From Atriophallophorus winterbourni (taxonomy: Eukaryota; Platyhelminthes; Trematoda; Plagiorchiida; Microphallidae): 64,000 nt of DNA. The notes under the pieces are model-generated. The model did no database searches, was not told the DNA's origin, and worked only from the letters and a program-made list of their open reading frames with translations. Both the position numbers and the translations under genes were made by a program. Shown in pieces: positions 11,474-26,400 of the stretch. Numbering within the stretch: the first letter of the stretch is position 1; each line of letters starts with the position of its first letter. Where the stretch lies: positions 1 through 64,000 of the forward strand of contig JACCGJ010014956.1 in the NCBI GenBank assembly GCA_013407085.1. The letters are read 5' to 3'.

Positions 11474-14400
11474 ATCTGATACAGATATGGTGCCGTTCAA
11501 CATAAACAATGAGATGTACAAAGCGAGAAGGGGGTACAATTCGGGTAGAAACAGTGAGAAAATAAACAGTGAGAGGGGAACAGTGGGTAATTTTTTGTCC
11601 ATTTACACACATCATTTTTTGAATTTTTTTTGAATTTTTTGATAAAGTTTTTGAACAACAGAGAATGTCAGGGAGTAATAGAGATGATGCACTCTTTCCA
11701 TTGATGTCGGTTCATTGCCATCGTTGCCAATGTGTCGAGCCATACACTCTCCCTTCTCTTGCACCCCATCCAGGCAAGCGCGCTCGTCCAACCCTAGCTA
11801 GACCAGAAGTGAGCCTTTTCAAGCCACTCTTCCATGTTAGTGGCTGACCGCCAGCCACTTTTTTCCAGTCTGTACCAGCTGACGCATAAAGCGCTCGGCG
11901 TGGTAACCGTTCGGGTTTCATGCGCAGGACGTGCCCCAACCAGCGGAGGCGACGTCGGTTAATGGCTGTCTGAACGCTAGTGCCGTTGCTTCCTAAGACG
12001 CGGCGCCTGACCTCAGAATTGCAAACGTGGTGTTGCCACCGTACGTGAGCAATCCTTCGCAGACAACGTTGGTCGAAGACCTCAAGCCTCCTAACATCTG
12101 AGCGAACTGTCCAGCATTCACTCCCGTATAGCAATACTGTCCTTATCGAGGTGGAATATATCCTTCCTTTAATTCCCAAGCTCAAATCACGTCTCTTCCA
12201 GAGGCACTTGAGTTTAGCGAATGCCAGTCTGGCCTTAGCAATTCTGGACGTGATTTCCTTCTCTATCCGACCCCCAGCAACCACCAGACTTCCTAGGTAT
12301 TTGAACTGCTCAACATGATCGAGAATCAGATCATTTATAGCAAAATTTGGCAGTTCACCAGACCAGTCCTGAAGGAGCACTTTACTCTTGCTTGGCGAGA
12401 AGAACAGCCCATACTTAGATGCCTCCATTGCCATCATATCCAAAGCTTGTTGGATAAATGTTGGGTCTTCGCCCAATAAGGCAATATCATCAGCATAGTC
12501 CAGGTCCATAATCCGCTCACCTGGAAGGAGCTCAACGCCACCCGTGGAGAAACTACTGAGAGCACTCCGGAGGACGTCCTCGATGGCGAAATTGAACAAG
12601 AACGGGGAGATTGGACAGCCTTGTCTTACACCCGTTGTGGTGCTGAATGGCATTGACAGGCTATCGTACGCCCTTACCCTCCCTATCGAGTGTGCGTATA
12701 GGTCCTTTAGGATAGCGACGTACTTCGATGGGATTCCATTGCGAAGTAAGCAGTTCCATAGGGCGGATCTGTCATCCGAGTCAAAGGCGGCTCTGATATC
12801 CAGAAACACTACAATGGTAGGTCGCTGATACAGGTGACGGTGTTCTAGCAACTGTCGCAGAACAAAGATCTGGTCTACACATCCGCGCTCTGGTCGGAAG
12901 CCAGCTTGCTTTCCGCGAGAAGTGCCCTCACGAATCGGGGTAAGTCTGCGAAGGAGGATGGCGACCAATATCTTAGCTACCACTGGAATAAGCGAAATTC
13001 CGCGATAGTTGCAGCATTCGTTCCGCGCTCCTTTTTATGGACTGGTATTACTAGCGATTCACCCCAGGAGGCAGGTACCCTCTCATCCACCCAAACCTTT
13101 GAGAACAGCTCGCGCAGTTCTGCTACGACTGCCTCGCCTCCTTCCTTGAAGAATACCGGGTGGAGCTCGTCGGGGCCCGGCGCCTTGTGTCGCTTTAGTA
13201 GTTGGATCTCTCTTCGTATTTCTTCGACACTGGGCGGGGCTAGCGACACGGACCACTGCAAAGTGGATTGAGGGATGTCGGCGGTGTCTGAGGGACGGTG
13301 CTGATTAAACTGCTGAGAGAAATATTCTCTCCATCTTTCTAAACGTCTGTGAAGGCTCGTTGTGCGCGAGCCATCATCCTCGAGGATGGTTTCACTCAGA
13401 CCTTGCGGCTTAGGGCCACAGACACGAATCAATTGGTAAAGTCTCCTCATGTTGTTCATGGCTGACGCTCTTTCCATCTCCGAGGCGCGTTCTTTCCACC
13501 AAGACTCACGGTCACGTCTCAAACTATCTTTGATTAGGAGTCTAAGACACTTCCGATCGTCCTCATACTCTAAACCACTCGGTATGGCACGGCGCTGTTC
13601 GAGTAGCATGAAGGACTCAGCAGAGACCCAGCGGTGTGACGGTTGACGAGTGACTTTGCAGCATTTCGTAGCAGAGTCATAGAGTGCTTGCTTAAAGTAG
13701 TGCCAATGACGATCCAGCTCGACCGGCCGATCTTTGGAAAGGGAAACCGATAGGGTATCCCTAAATCTGGCTTTTGTCTCAGGCAGCGATAAAGCGTTTG
13801 TGTCTAGTTTGGGACGCTTTTGTTTGGGTTTGCCTCCGAATTGAAGGTTGATTGTTGCGCAAACTAAAGCGTGGTCAGAATCTACACGGGTGCTCCAGTA
13901 TGATCTGCAGTTTTTGACACTACCTCGCCACCTGTAGCTTATCGCGATGTGGTCAAGCTGCGCCCAAGTACGGTGTGATGGGGATCGCCAGGTAGCTAGT
14001 TGGCGCTTGGAATGTCTAAAATTTGTGGAGACGAGAAAGAGGCGGTGGTCGTCACAGAAGGACAACAATCTCTCTCCATTGTCTGTACGGTCGTCTGACA
14101 TTCCATACTTCCCTCCGAGGAAGCGCTCGGAGTGCGCTATACATCCAACTCGGGCATTGAGATCGCCGGCAAGCACTACTATATCGCCTCTGCGTGCTTT
14201 CGTTAAGAGAGAACGAAGTTCTTCGTAGAATTCGTCCTTCACCTCATCTGCCCCACAGTTCGTGGGTGCGTAAGCCGAGATCACGAATAAGTTACGTCTC
14301 TCGTCGCTATGCTTGTTTACTCTGCTGTAACCCTGAAATCTCGCTGCGCACAGTCTGCTATTAACGGGTATCCAATCTATGAGGGAGGTTTCCGCTTTCT

Positions 14401-17400
14401 GGCTTAGAATAATCCCAACACCTGCTAGGCCGGCTGAGGAAGCAACGGGATCACTGGACACACGTAAGTAGAACCTACTCCCACGAGGCATAAGAGAACT
14501 CAGTTGCAATACCGAATCCGTGTCGCGAAGACGGGTTTCCGATAGGCAACATATGTCGATACCTAGTGTCTCTAGTGAGCGGGCTAGTCCAAGCTGTTGT
14601 TCTGGTTGTTGCAGGGTGCGGACATTGAACGATGCAAGCCTAATAGGGGCGCGCGGTCGGAGGAGAGCGTTGGGTATCGACACCTGTCTAAGGACAGTTG
14701 GCTGCGACGGAATGCGTCCAGCATTGACGGTCCGAAGTGCATCAGGGAGAGAGGGTGAGGGGATGATGTGTGCTTGCGAAGTGGGTTCTGGAGAATAGCT
14801 TTCGAAGGTAGTATTCGTAGTGATAGCATGCGGCGTTGTCATCATCGTCATCGTTGAACGTAGGCATGATACTACCCGGTTGCCTACACCGAAGTAGGGG
14901 AGATTTCGTTTAGGGGGTCCCATCCCGAGCCTTTAGCGCGATGGCTTTACCCACAAGGCAGTGGAGCGAGAGAGGTTCGCACCTATCGGTGGCCGGTGAC
15001 CGACGAAGCGGTTCATACGCTCTTTTCTGGGAATTTCCAGTTCGGAGCCCGATAACCCCGTTGATAGGTTGTTGACTGTAGTTTTTGCCTGTGCACCATA
15101 CAATGTCCTTGGATAGGACAAGGGGTAGTGACTTTTGAAGCGGCGAGTCACATCCGCCGCGTCGTGGTGTCATTGGATTTTTGCGGCTTTTTATAAGGAG
15201 AACGCTTGTCAGGCGAAAACCCACCACACCCTCAGACACCACCGCCGAACCTTTCGCTGAGCTTGGAGAACCGAGCCCACCCAGCTGGCACCAACGTGGA
15301 GGTATTTCGGCAAGCCAGCCGGGGGAAATGTAGGCTTGTTACATACTTTTTGCTTCTGCGAGGCTGTCTCCACGGATGGATTGGCCAGGTCCATTGGTGT
15401 CTTGAAGCACGTCAGCCTGTGCGTATCGATCGTTGCACATCGTAATCCAGTCGCCGAACGCCGTTAACGGTACGAAGTCCCAGGGAATCTACGCCCTCCT
15501 TCACAGTTGACTGCTAGGTCTTCACTTGGCCCCCATGTCGCCAAAGCCAATTACGAGTGGGTTTAGGATCGAGGACGAGTTTCGTGAGCGATGAGCCTGT
15601 ATTACGGAGGACGTGGAAAAACCAATGCAGCCTTCGCCTTTGAGTGTGAACGGAAAGCGGAGATATTCCGTTGCATCGCGTCCGAACGACAGCTTTAGAT
15701 ACCCGGCATGGAGCAGTACTTTTGTGCTTTACAATGTACTCCGGAGACTTAAGCGCCATCGGGCATCAGATGTTGATGCTCTGTTACTGGGATTGTTCAA
15801 AGATTTCAGTTTCGCTCTAGTTTGTAAACTTCAAGCGCTGTCCGCCAAAATATGGGCTGATCCCTAGGAGAGAATAAATAATTGCTCCGATTTTTAAAAA
15901 GGGACGGCGCGATTCCTGTGAAAATCATCGGGATATCAGTCTTATTTCAGTAGCTCCTAAAATACTGGCCTCCATCCTGTTTCACCGATTGAGTACCAAA
16001 TGGAAAGAGCAAATCCGCGAGAAGCAAAGTGTGTTTCGTGCCGGTCGAGGGTGCATAGACCAAATCTTCACACTCTGTCAGTTACTGAAGCAACACCCGC
16101 TTTTCATAGGCCAACTATCGTGGTATTGACATCCGAGCGGCATTCGATTAAACCGATCGCGTAAGTCTGTGGAACTGTCTGCTGAGACATGGAGCACTTG
16201 CTTATCTGCCTTTATAGAAGCCCTTCTTGTAGGGCAGAAGCTGGAATTAGTTGTCAAAGGCTCTTTGAGACGCATGCCACGTTGGAGCATTTTATTGGTA
16301 GTAGGAGCTCATTCCCGCTATCCACCCCGGCTTGTCGCAATGTTAACTGTTTTTGGCACATTCGGTGGTAACCTTTATTTAGATTGCGCAAATGCGTGGT
16401 TGTACAATATTTTTTGTCCTATACAAGTAACACTGCCAAATTGCTTGCCGCTGGCAATGTGAAACGTGCGAGGGCATGTTCGAGTCTCGCTGTCATTATT
16501 GTTTATATGCCTGTCTAGACTTGGGCAGCCTGGCAGTATATCAGCCCACTTGCAATCCTGAGCTGTGATGCCGGACTCTGAGCATCTGCTTTCGTGCATA
16601 CATACAAACCTTATTTCGTGTATTAATCGGTTGCAAACTGCTTACTTTTGCCATTACAAAGTGCGTTTGTCTTAACTTCCTGCAATACGATGAATAGGTG
16701 TACAGGAATATTAAATTATGTTACCGGTGTAATGCTGTCTGTGATGATGTTGATGATGTTGATGATGATGATTCAAATTCGATAGCCGTAAAATGAATTC
16801 TGTTTAAGGCCTATTCGAACCGAATCTCGTAGTTTCACTCTGGCGTTAAGAGTAAATTCCGTTGTCTTTTTTATTCCAGGATATATTTCGTAAGTATCCA
16901 AACACTTACGAGAGTATCATTTCCATCTTGTGTGAGAACCTCGATACCCTGGACGAACCTGAAGCACGTGCTTCGATGATTTGGATCATTGGTGAGTACG
17001 CTGAACGCATCGATAACGCAGATGAGCTCCTTGAATCGTTTCTGGATGGATTTCAGGATGAAAATCCTCAAGTTCAGCTCCAGTTATTAACCGCAATTGT
17101 GAAATTATTCCTCAAACGGCCTTCGGATACTCAGGTCTGTTTCGCATTGGTTGTCAGCTTAATTGCTCTCCTTTTGTCTCAATCCTAAAAATATGTTTAC
17201 AAAAATATAAGGCTATGTAATGGCATCATTGTAGATAGCATGGACGTGCAGGTCTGATTTACTCCTGTACCATTTGCGTATCGTCGTGTTAAATTGATAG
17301 CCACCGGCAGTATGTTGTATGCGAAAAAACACTGTACTCTCACTAATCATTATCATCAGCATCGCGGCACTGGTATCAAGTACTCCATGCTTGACTGTCA

Positions 17401-20400
17401 TACAACGGTGGCATGTTAAAATCCTAAAACGATTGGGTTTGAACCTATAAAAACATTGAACCTGTGACACAAAAATGAGGTGCCTACACGTCGAATCAAA
17501 CATGCATGCAAGCAAGTGTTGTGAACGAGTAGAGTGACACCAGCATGACAGCTTCATTGTGACTTTCACTGGCCTGCATCAAAATCCGACGTTTATTTAA
17601 CGCAGCACTGTCAGGCTTGTGGTTTCGTATAAAATCATTGTCTGACCTCAGACAGATGGGGTTGATGATGATTGTCAGAAACACGAATACATGGTTCTAG
17701 TCCGGTTTTAAGATTATCCAATTCCTCGAAATTTCGCTAATCAGGTATCATTAGTATCAGTTCATGAACTAGCAATCTTGCAGTCAGCGACAATACAGCT
17801 TATTTTGCAAGAATCCTTATTAGTTGGACGGTTGTCAAGCGTACAATGCGCGTGTGTGTCGCTAATCTGTGATCGCGAAACCTTGAAATCTGGGCACTCG
17901 TGAAATTGGTTATTGTTTATTCGTGACAGATTTTTCATACGTTGCCCAACTCCAGTTTCGTATTCTGCACTAATGATGATGGTGATGATGTCGTATCGTG
18001 GCTAAGTGTGTGCGGGGCCCGCCATTTCGAGCTGACAATGTCGCTTGTCTCATACATTCCAAGCTTGACATTTGAGGTGTCGGCAAACTAGTGTCTCGGT
18101 ATAAATATCTAGCGCCTACTCATGTTCTGCTTATTGTCTGGCATTTCATTCAACAGAGTTCTTCCTGTTAATGCTGTAGGCAATGTAGGGCTATACTTCC
18201 ATGCCTCGCTAAATTCGAAGTTTAATAATATAGGTTGAAACACAGTGCTCGTGAAGCAGGCTCATTGCGATTATGATTTGATGGTTCATTATCCACTGAA
18301 TATCATTCAAAATCTAGCAATCGCCGGCATGTACCTCGCCAGTCGTTCATTCAGAAGCAAAGCGTTGCATCGTAAAGCACGCCTGCATTACTATTTTGGC
18401 TGTTTGTTATTCTTGATACGTGTGATTTTCCAATCATTGGTTGACCGTTGACCACCGCGCAACAAGCTGATTGTGTTTGAGTCATCTGTTCAACCTAGTC
18501 CATGTCTTTGTTCGCTTTCGTTTTGCAGGAACTGGTTCAAACCGTTCTCGGATTGGCGACGCAAGAATCCGATAACCCGGATTTGCGTGATCGCGGTTAC
18601 ATTTATTGGCGTCTTCTATCGACTGACCCGGCCGCTGCGAAAGAAGTGGTATTGGCTGAAAAACCACTCATCTCAGAAGAAACCGATTTGCTCGAACCGA
18701 CTCTGCTGGACGAGTTGATTTGTCATTTGGCCAGCCTCGCTAGTGTGTATCATCGCCCTCCAAGCTCGTTTGTCGAAGGTCGTCACGTGACGCGGCGGCA
18801 GCTTCCAGCGCGTTCCGATCAACTGGAACAGAATCAAGGAAAGTATGACGCTCAAAATGTGACACCAACCGTGATTCCCAATCAGGTTTGTGTCTTGTCC
18901 CTGTTGATTTTGAAATCGTCGTCAACTTTAAGCTGGCTCCTGCCATCACACTTCATCCATTGTTATCGAGTACCAATCTCGCTGACAGTTGAACTTGTAA
19001 TTTGTACTGTAGCTGTGCTGGTTAATTTGAACTAATTATCAATCATTTTCTACAATTAACGGGATAATGTTTTCTCCAATTGAATTTGCTTTGGTCACAT
19101 TCTTCTGCTTATGCTATTTTGTCTATTTTATCGGGCATTGCGTGTCTAACTCACCCAAGACATTTGACAGCCTCCGGGGTTTATCGACAATGTTTGTGAA
19201 TTAACTGTTTTGCGTCGGATGTGTTTAGAGTTGTTAGTGTAATCGCGCAACGTGAGTGATTTGTTGTACGATTGGTACCGATGTATGAGCGTGTAGTACT
19301 TGTGTTCGGTGCAGGTAACATTTTGCTAAGTTGCTTTACCACGAGTACTGAGCTACGTGTGGAAACACACAAGATTCTCAGCGCCACTTTCATTTTCCTT
19401 TGCGTCGGTCTTCACTTGTCCTCCGCGACGACAACGCCATTCTGCGCAGGGTGTCGGCGATAGTGTCACCCTGGTTAGTTCAGCGTCCGAGCGTCTCATG
19501 ATGTGGCCGAACCATCTCAGTCGGTGTTGTCGTAATATCGAACTCAGGCGAGGGATATCAAAACAACGGTGGCGAACCTCGTCATTCGTTACTCGCTCAT
19601 CCGATCGAACATTGAGGATGCGTCGGAGACACCAGTGGTCGAAAACCTCTAGTTTCCGCATATCCTCCACCCGCACAGGCCACGTCTCGCATCCATAAGT
19701 GAGAACTGGGCGAATCGCCGCTTTGTAAACGCGCAGCTTTGTACCTCGACTCATTTCTCTACGGCTAAATAGAACCCAACGTAGTCGGAAAAACGCCGTG
19801 CGCGCAGCTACGTCATCAGCATAATCAAAATGTCCCTAATCACAGCCTCTTTGAATGTTGAGTGTCTGCGTTACATGCCTCCAATATAGTATCACTTATA
19901 ACATTTTCCTCCGCTTGAAGCTCTCGGTTTGTTTTAGAGTTGAGGGGTCGTAGTCCATAGCTTTTTTTCACGTTTACAAAGATCTTTCTACAAGAAGAGA
20001 TACGGTGCACGTGTGCGTTTGTGATGTTCGTCTGTACTGTGAAAGGAACGCCATGCTTGAATGATTACCACTGGGCTGAATGGGAATACGGGTTGTTGTC
20101 TCACTGCCATTATCTCATCCAGGTGTGTTTTTCTATGCTTTCGAATTCGGGCACATTGCGCCGCACCATCTTATTTCATGTTTGTGATTTTATGCCCATA
20201 TGTAGTTACATGTACCGTATACCGAGGGTGTCATCTAGCTAGCCCAAAACTAGAAACATAAATCTCACTTCTTTATTCTTTTTCCTATGTTTTACATTGT
20301 TCGCTGTATAATTGCTTGGAAATGTGTTTCAAGATTGCAATGGACAGTTGTGATGCACCCCCTCTAAATCATAGCTAATACATTGGTTTCTGCTAATCAT

Positions 20401-23400
20401 TCAGATTGTAGTGTACAATCTATTGAAATATATTACCGTTGTTATGTGTTGCCTGTGTTACTTTAGCGCTTGCAACTTGCGCGCATTTGGGGTTCGGAAA
20501 TTTTCGCTCCATTTGGTTTTTGTTGCTTGTCCTTGTTGTTCTCTTCGTCATTTGTCTTCCTCCCCTGGTTCCTTCGCTTGGGTACGGAATCGCGTTCACT
20601 TTGCTCTCGCTTGTGCTCAATCATTACCATTAACGCAATCTGAATGTGACTCGCATACGCCACCGGTATATTCAACCCCACTCGTATAATCACTTGTTTA
20701 CTACACAGGAGAATTTGATTGGCGATTTGTTGGATATCGATCTTGGCGGGAGAAATATGCCGTACGAATCGTCTGCTTCGCAAATCGGAAGTTCTTTAAT
20801 GACAGCCCCATCCAGCAGTGCCGTGGCGGATCTCTTAGGCGATGGTTTAGATGATTTGTTACCGGTCAGTGGCACAGGACCCCATGAACCGAGTGGTGCT
20901 GGGCCCTCGCAATCCACTGGTATGTGTTCTCGCTGTTCTGTTGGTGTTGTGTTCTATGTATGTATGTCTCTATGCATGTGTGAAATCAAAGGTTTTACCC
21001 AGACAAAGTGGGTTATGTTACCGACAGGTTGCCCAGGGCTGGAAACTAAAGGCAAGAATAATAATTCGACTCGTCAATCCATGAACTAGAAAACGCAGAC
21101 ACCAATAGACAATCGAATGTTCTGAGTGACGGCTTCTTGTTCGTTTCATTGGATTCACCAACGTGCCATCCGATACGCTTTGGTTCCCGTTTCCGTTTTT
21201 CACGCACAACTATCCTCACATCAGCGAATATGTAGTATTCTGAAACGGATTCGTATTTAGCGAAAAGCGGATATTATTCGATTAAGGTTAACCCCTCGCT
21301 CCGGACACCAAATGCGATATTCAAAACACCAGCCATCAGAAAACTGATTGTATTATCCGTAGGTATGTGCAGCGAACCCCGTGCTAAATTGATTTGCCAC
21401 CGGTAGTAAGCTGCATGCGAAATTACGCTGAAGTCTCACTGCTGTTGCTAGTTTTCTTTCTCATATCTCTCTAGGCTCGGGTGACCTGACCATATCTCAG
21501 CCCACGTGCAGTTTATGACTGTGCCGCGCTTTCCTAGATCAGGCTTGTGATTTCGTATATACATACAGGTATGCGAAGTTACGAGTGACGTGTCACTGTG
21601 TACGGGGGAAATCGCTACGTACAGTGTCCAATCTAATCAGTGCAAGGCGCTCACACTCCACTCGTCTCTCCTCATTATCGTGATCGTCTTCTAAACCTAC
21701 CGTTGATTGTTTGCAAAACACTTGTTGTTGTTCGTGGGTCTTTCTATAGACAAGTCGTTCAGATACACGTGGTCAACGCCTATCTTTCATTTCACCAGCA
21801 CAGATCCGAACAGGCTGGCTGCTTTCTCAATATTCGCCTTTACTCGATTTCTGTTTGGATGCGATGGGGGATTATTACTGTTGTAGCCACAAGGAAAAAT
21901 AAAATCCAGGTGGATGCGTTACACTTGTGTTCATAACTTCTTACCAGGTGCACCTGGCTGTCTGATGTTGGCGTGGATTGCATCATGAGTTGTATGGCGG
22001 CGTAGCACCGATACTGGTTATCACTGTCGTGCTGTGTTTGATAGTGAACATACCTGGATGGCAAGGTATTTGAAAATATTCGAGACCGATTTGGAGTCCA
22101 TAATCATAGAAAGAAAGTTTGCAATGAATCGGTTAAAGCAGGTTTTTGGTAACGTTTCGTTTCTAAACACCGAAACTTCGTCAGACAAAGGTTGTCGGTA
22201 CGTACAGGGCTCAGGTTTAAATGGCATTTTCTTGACCAATTTTGAGTTATATAAGAAAGACAGGTGAGATCTAGGCAATTAATCACATTTCCTACGTGCT
22301 TGGTTAATCCCGAAATTGTTTATTTAGTGTGCAGGTGCGAACGGCGTCCGCTAGTCCACTGCCTACGTAATCCATGTGCACATTAGGTGTTATGCACGTT
22401 AATCCTTATCCGTTGCAGATAAGAAGTGGTTCATATTTAGACAAATTGCTACACCGTTGATGATTTGGTGTCCACTTAAGTTTGTACGATCCTTCAAGGT
22501 CATATCGGAGTTGAGTGACTTCTAAAGCGCTTGTAGTGTCAACATTCGGGAACAAGGAGCTTACGTTAATGATAACTATCATTTCATCCTCTGCAATTGT
22601 TATGGTACTTGAGCGACGAACAAAATATGCTTTGCGCTAGGGAAAACGTACATAGGAAACGAGTATGAAAGCAACCTCGCAATCCCAGTGAATAAGCATC
22701 TCTGATTAGAAGTTTTTGAGTTTGGTCTAATATTATTGGCTAGTCTAACTGCGCACATCCTGCTATTGCAAGGAATCCAATCGATTAGACAGGATTCGGC
22801 ACGTGAATTTAGCACTATATCAACACCCGCTACAGAATCACCAGAGCAGCGCAAAAAGTAACGAGTTGAAAGGTTTGGCGCAGTAAGTTCGGTAATTATA
22901 GACGGATCATATAAGCGCGTTTCCGATAAACAGCAAACATCAATAGATAGACTATCTAAGGTAAGAGCCAGTGCAGCTTGCTGGCCTATTTGTCTGATAG
23001 TTCTGACATTCATGGCTCCGATGTGAGCAGAGGTCTGTGGTTTCAGAAAGTGATCTGTAAATTCGCGAACAGAAAATGTTCCAACATGTTCAGCGGGGTC
23101 TTTTCTAAAGCTGGGATTGACAGACGGAGAGTTGCTAAGAGTGGATGGGAGGAAGGGTCAGAAACAGTTTGAAGAGTAGGGCCAGCAGTAGCTTGTTTTC
23201 GCTTACCCGCCCTGCTGAATGCAGCAGGTAAGGCGACCCTGTTTATCGTGCGCGACGGCCGATGCACTATGGAGTTGGGTTTCGTAGTAATCGTCATGGT
23301 TGTATGCGGGCTGGGATACTACCAGGTCGCCCATGCCTAGACAGGTAAATAATTAGGGTTCTCGACCAAAGCCTTTGGCTAAAAAGCCTGACCCACAAGG

Positions 23401-26400
23401 CAGCGGGTTAGGTTTAGACCGTGTTCGTCTGACCTCTATCCATTGACCTTCCTGGTATGAGTGACTCTGATGGTGCTCGGAGAGCACCACCCAGCATAGC
23501 TCAATAGGTCATAGAGGTACACAAACCATCGCACCACGTTAAGGTCCAGTCTCAGCGCGATGGATTAGTTTACCGGTGCATATGTATGCGAAAAAGATTG
23601 GTTTCGAGAGGTATGTATTTCGTTGTTTTCAGCACCGTGCTACCGCAGCCGGTGGAAACTATATGATTATGTGGCCTACGTAGCACTTAGACGTCTATGT
23701 GTGCTAAACCATCTTCCCCCATGTGGTTTTGTTAGGTTCAGTCGCTTTTGAGGTTCCACCTTTCCCCATATCATTTAGAATATTTTACTATGCCATGGTT
23801 GTATGGGAGTTAAGCACTTGTTACCAGTGTAATGCTGTCTATGATGATGGACTAAGATGGCCATCTTTTGTTTATTGTGTTGTTGCTTGGTCTCCTTTTA
23901 GAACGTTTCTTTCCTTTCGTCATTTCGAACGCTTCTAGGCCCTCATTCTACGTTGATTTGTTTCCCTATCTGAAACTCAATATCGCGGTTATTATTGCCA
24001 TCAACAGCTTCATACTATCTAAGCTGTTGTTGTCCAACGAGATAGAACGCAATACTCGTTGTGCTTCAGGGTTCTAAAGACTCACCCGATAATTGCTATG
24101 ACCTGACGCGGTTCTCGTGTCAATCCAGGCAACGTGACCTCTTGGTGTTCATTCTGCTCTGAACACATCCACAAATCAGCGAATACTTGTCTTGACTTCT
24201 ACTGATTCTCATGTTGTGACTTATCCACTTGCTGATTCGAGCTTCGATTTTTTGTACGATGCGCTGTGTTCACACCTTGGTTGTCATGGTCAGAGAGGTT
24301 AGACTTCTCTGTGTAAATCGTTTCTTTAGATTACCGGTTTGTGTTAATTATGCAAGAATTTGTGCCCAGTTCACAGCATTCCATTCACATGATGGTGTGC
24401 TTCCTGTTCAGTGGATCAATATCAATTGAGTTCGCTTGAGTCCATTTTGTGGCCCGTTATGCTTGCTACCACCTATATTTTTATTGAGCTTCATTGCTGC
24501 TTCTAAACTTCGTCTGCTCGTGGGTGAATTGCTTAAACGAAAGTCTCGGACGAGGCAGGCTAACCTGTTGTATGTCTTGAAGCCATCATTGCTTTTATTT
24601 CCTGTTGTATATCTTTCCAAGTAGGTGGATTACGAAATTTGCTTCCTAATATCATAATTTCTCTTCTAACTATCTAGCTATCTTATTCCACAGAATTAGC
24701 AACCTCGTTAGCCTGACAACTTAGCCCATGTGAATTTCGTTTTTTTTATTTCATCAATTTGGCTCATTCAGAATCGCTATAACAGTGGACACTTTTGTTG
24801 AACCTTTTGTGTTGCTCTTTGAAGCCTTTCACGAGTATCTCTGCCTGCTTACTGTTGATATTTTCAGGTTTCGGTGCTACCACTTCCAACGTGGATGACC
24901 TAGCTGATATCTTCGGTGGTCTTGGTTCCTCTGGAGCTAGTGCCGTGACCGCTTCGAAATACATTCCTCCCATGACTGTGTGGCTGGAAGCGACTCGTGG
25001 AAAAGGCTTGGAGATCCAAGGCACCTTTAGTCGCGAGTGCGGTTTGATTGGGATGAAATTACAATTGACCAATAACGCGCTGTCTCCGATGACTGATTTC
25101 GCGATTATATTCAACCGAAACAGTTTCGGCTTGACTCCCGCTCAACCGCTACAAGTCGCCACTCCTTTGCTACCACGACAGTCTATAACTGTCACGTTAC
25201 CGTTATCCACCAATGGTTCTGTTGCCAAGTGCGATCCGTTGATGAATTTGCAGGTAAATGTTTTGCTTGCAATCCATAAATTTGTAATCTACTCTTCGAA
25301 TCCCCTCCCATTTGATTGTATACTATCGTAATGTCATCTTAACTAATGTATCATGGATCTGTCGTCAACTTGATTGTGTAAATCGTACTCACTCGTTGAT
25401 CTATCAATTTACTGACCGCTGGTAAAAGCACGTAACTCGAACTTCCATGCATGAATAACATTCGGAATCTTATCCCAGGCTCCTAGTTATAGTGTGCACG
25501 GATGTGCAATCGTGCAGCATTTCTGTGCTGTGCGGCTAACATCGTTCTAAATTGATTGGCCAACGGTAGTGAGCTGCATGCTGAAACACGCTGTAGTCTC
25601 ACTACCATTCCCCCCTCATATCTGTCTAGGCCTGGGCAACCTGACAGTATCTCAGCCCACGTGCAGTCTCTGACTGTGCGGCACTTTGCCTGGATCGGGC
25701 TTGTGCTTTCATACATACATACTCCTAGTTATTGTCTGAATCTCGAATCTAGAGTCGTCTGTCTGATTAACTAAGTGGGCTGAGATGGTTGAGTTTTCCC
25801 AGACTTAGACATATTCTTGAAAAAGTGCAAGTGGTCAAGAGACTGCTACGAGTTGTTGCATATGGATGGCCTATTGCCTGTGCTTTTCAAAAGTATCGCA
25901 TGATTGCACAGGTGTTATGCGGTGTCGCACGACATCAGAGACTGTTTATAGACGTTGGACACCTACCATACTCTCACATCCCATTCATTCACCCCCAATG
26001 CTCGGATGAACAGTACATGTGTATAACGCAGGTGGCGTCATTTTAATTGAGTGTTATCGGTAATGTGCTGCGCACTGTCATCATCCTTTCTTATATATCT
26101 GTCTAATTCTTAGCAGCCTGTCCGACTATGAGCTTTTTTGTGCTTTCATGGATCCTCCCATCAAAATAAACTTTTTCTCTGTTCACTAATTGTTTTGCAC
26201 GGATGTGCAATCGTGCAGTACTTCTGTGCTGTGCGGCTAACATCGTGCTAAATTGATTGGCCAACGGTAGTGAGCTGCATGCGAGTAAACGCTGGAGTCT
26301 CGCTACCATTTCTATTTCTATTTCCCCCCTCATATCTGTCTAGGCCTGGGCAACCTGACAGTATCTCGGCCCACATGCAGTCTCTGACTGTGTGGCACTT

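Noticed and set aside
11345..11633. Open frames made of Tyr-Ile repeats
   Set aside because: They are translations of the (AT)24 microsatellite and its flanks.
13947..14228. Plus-strand frames across the RTE element
   Set aside because: They are antisense shadows of the minus-strand endonuclease/RT frame.
16740..16775. CRISPR-like or minisatellite array
   Set aside because: Only degenerate GAT/GTT triplets at the tail of a repeat. There are no spacers, and the DNA is eukaryotic.
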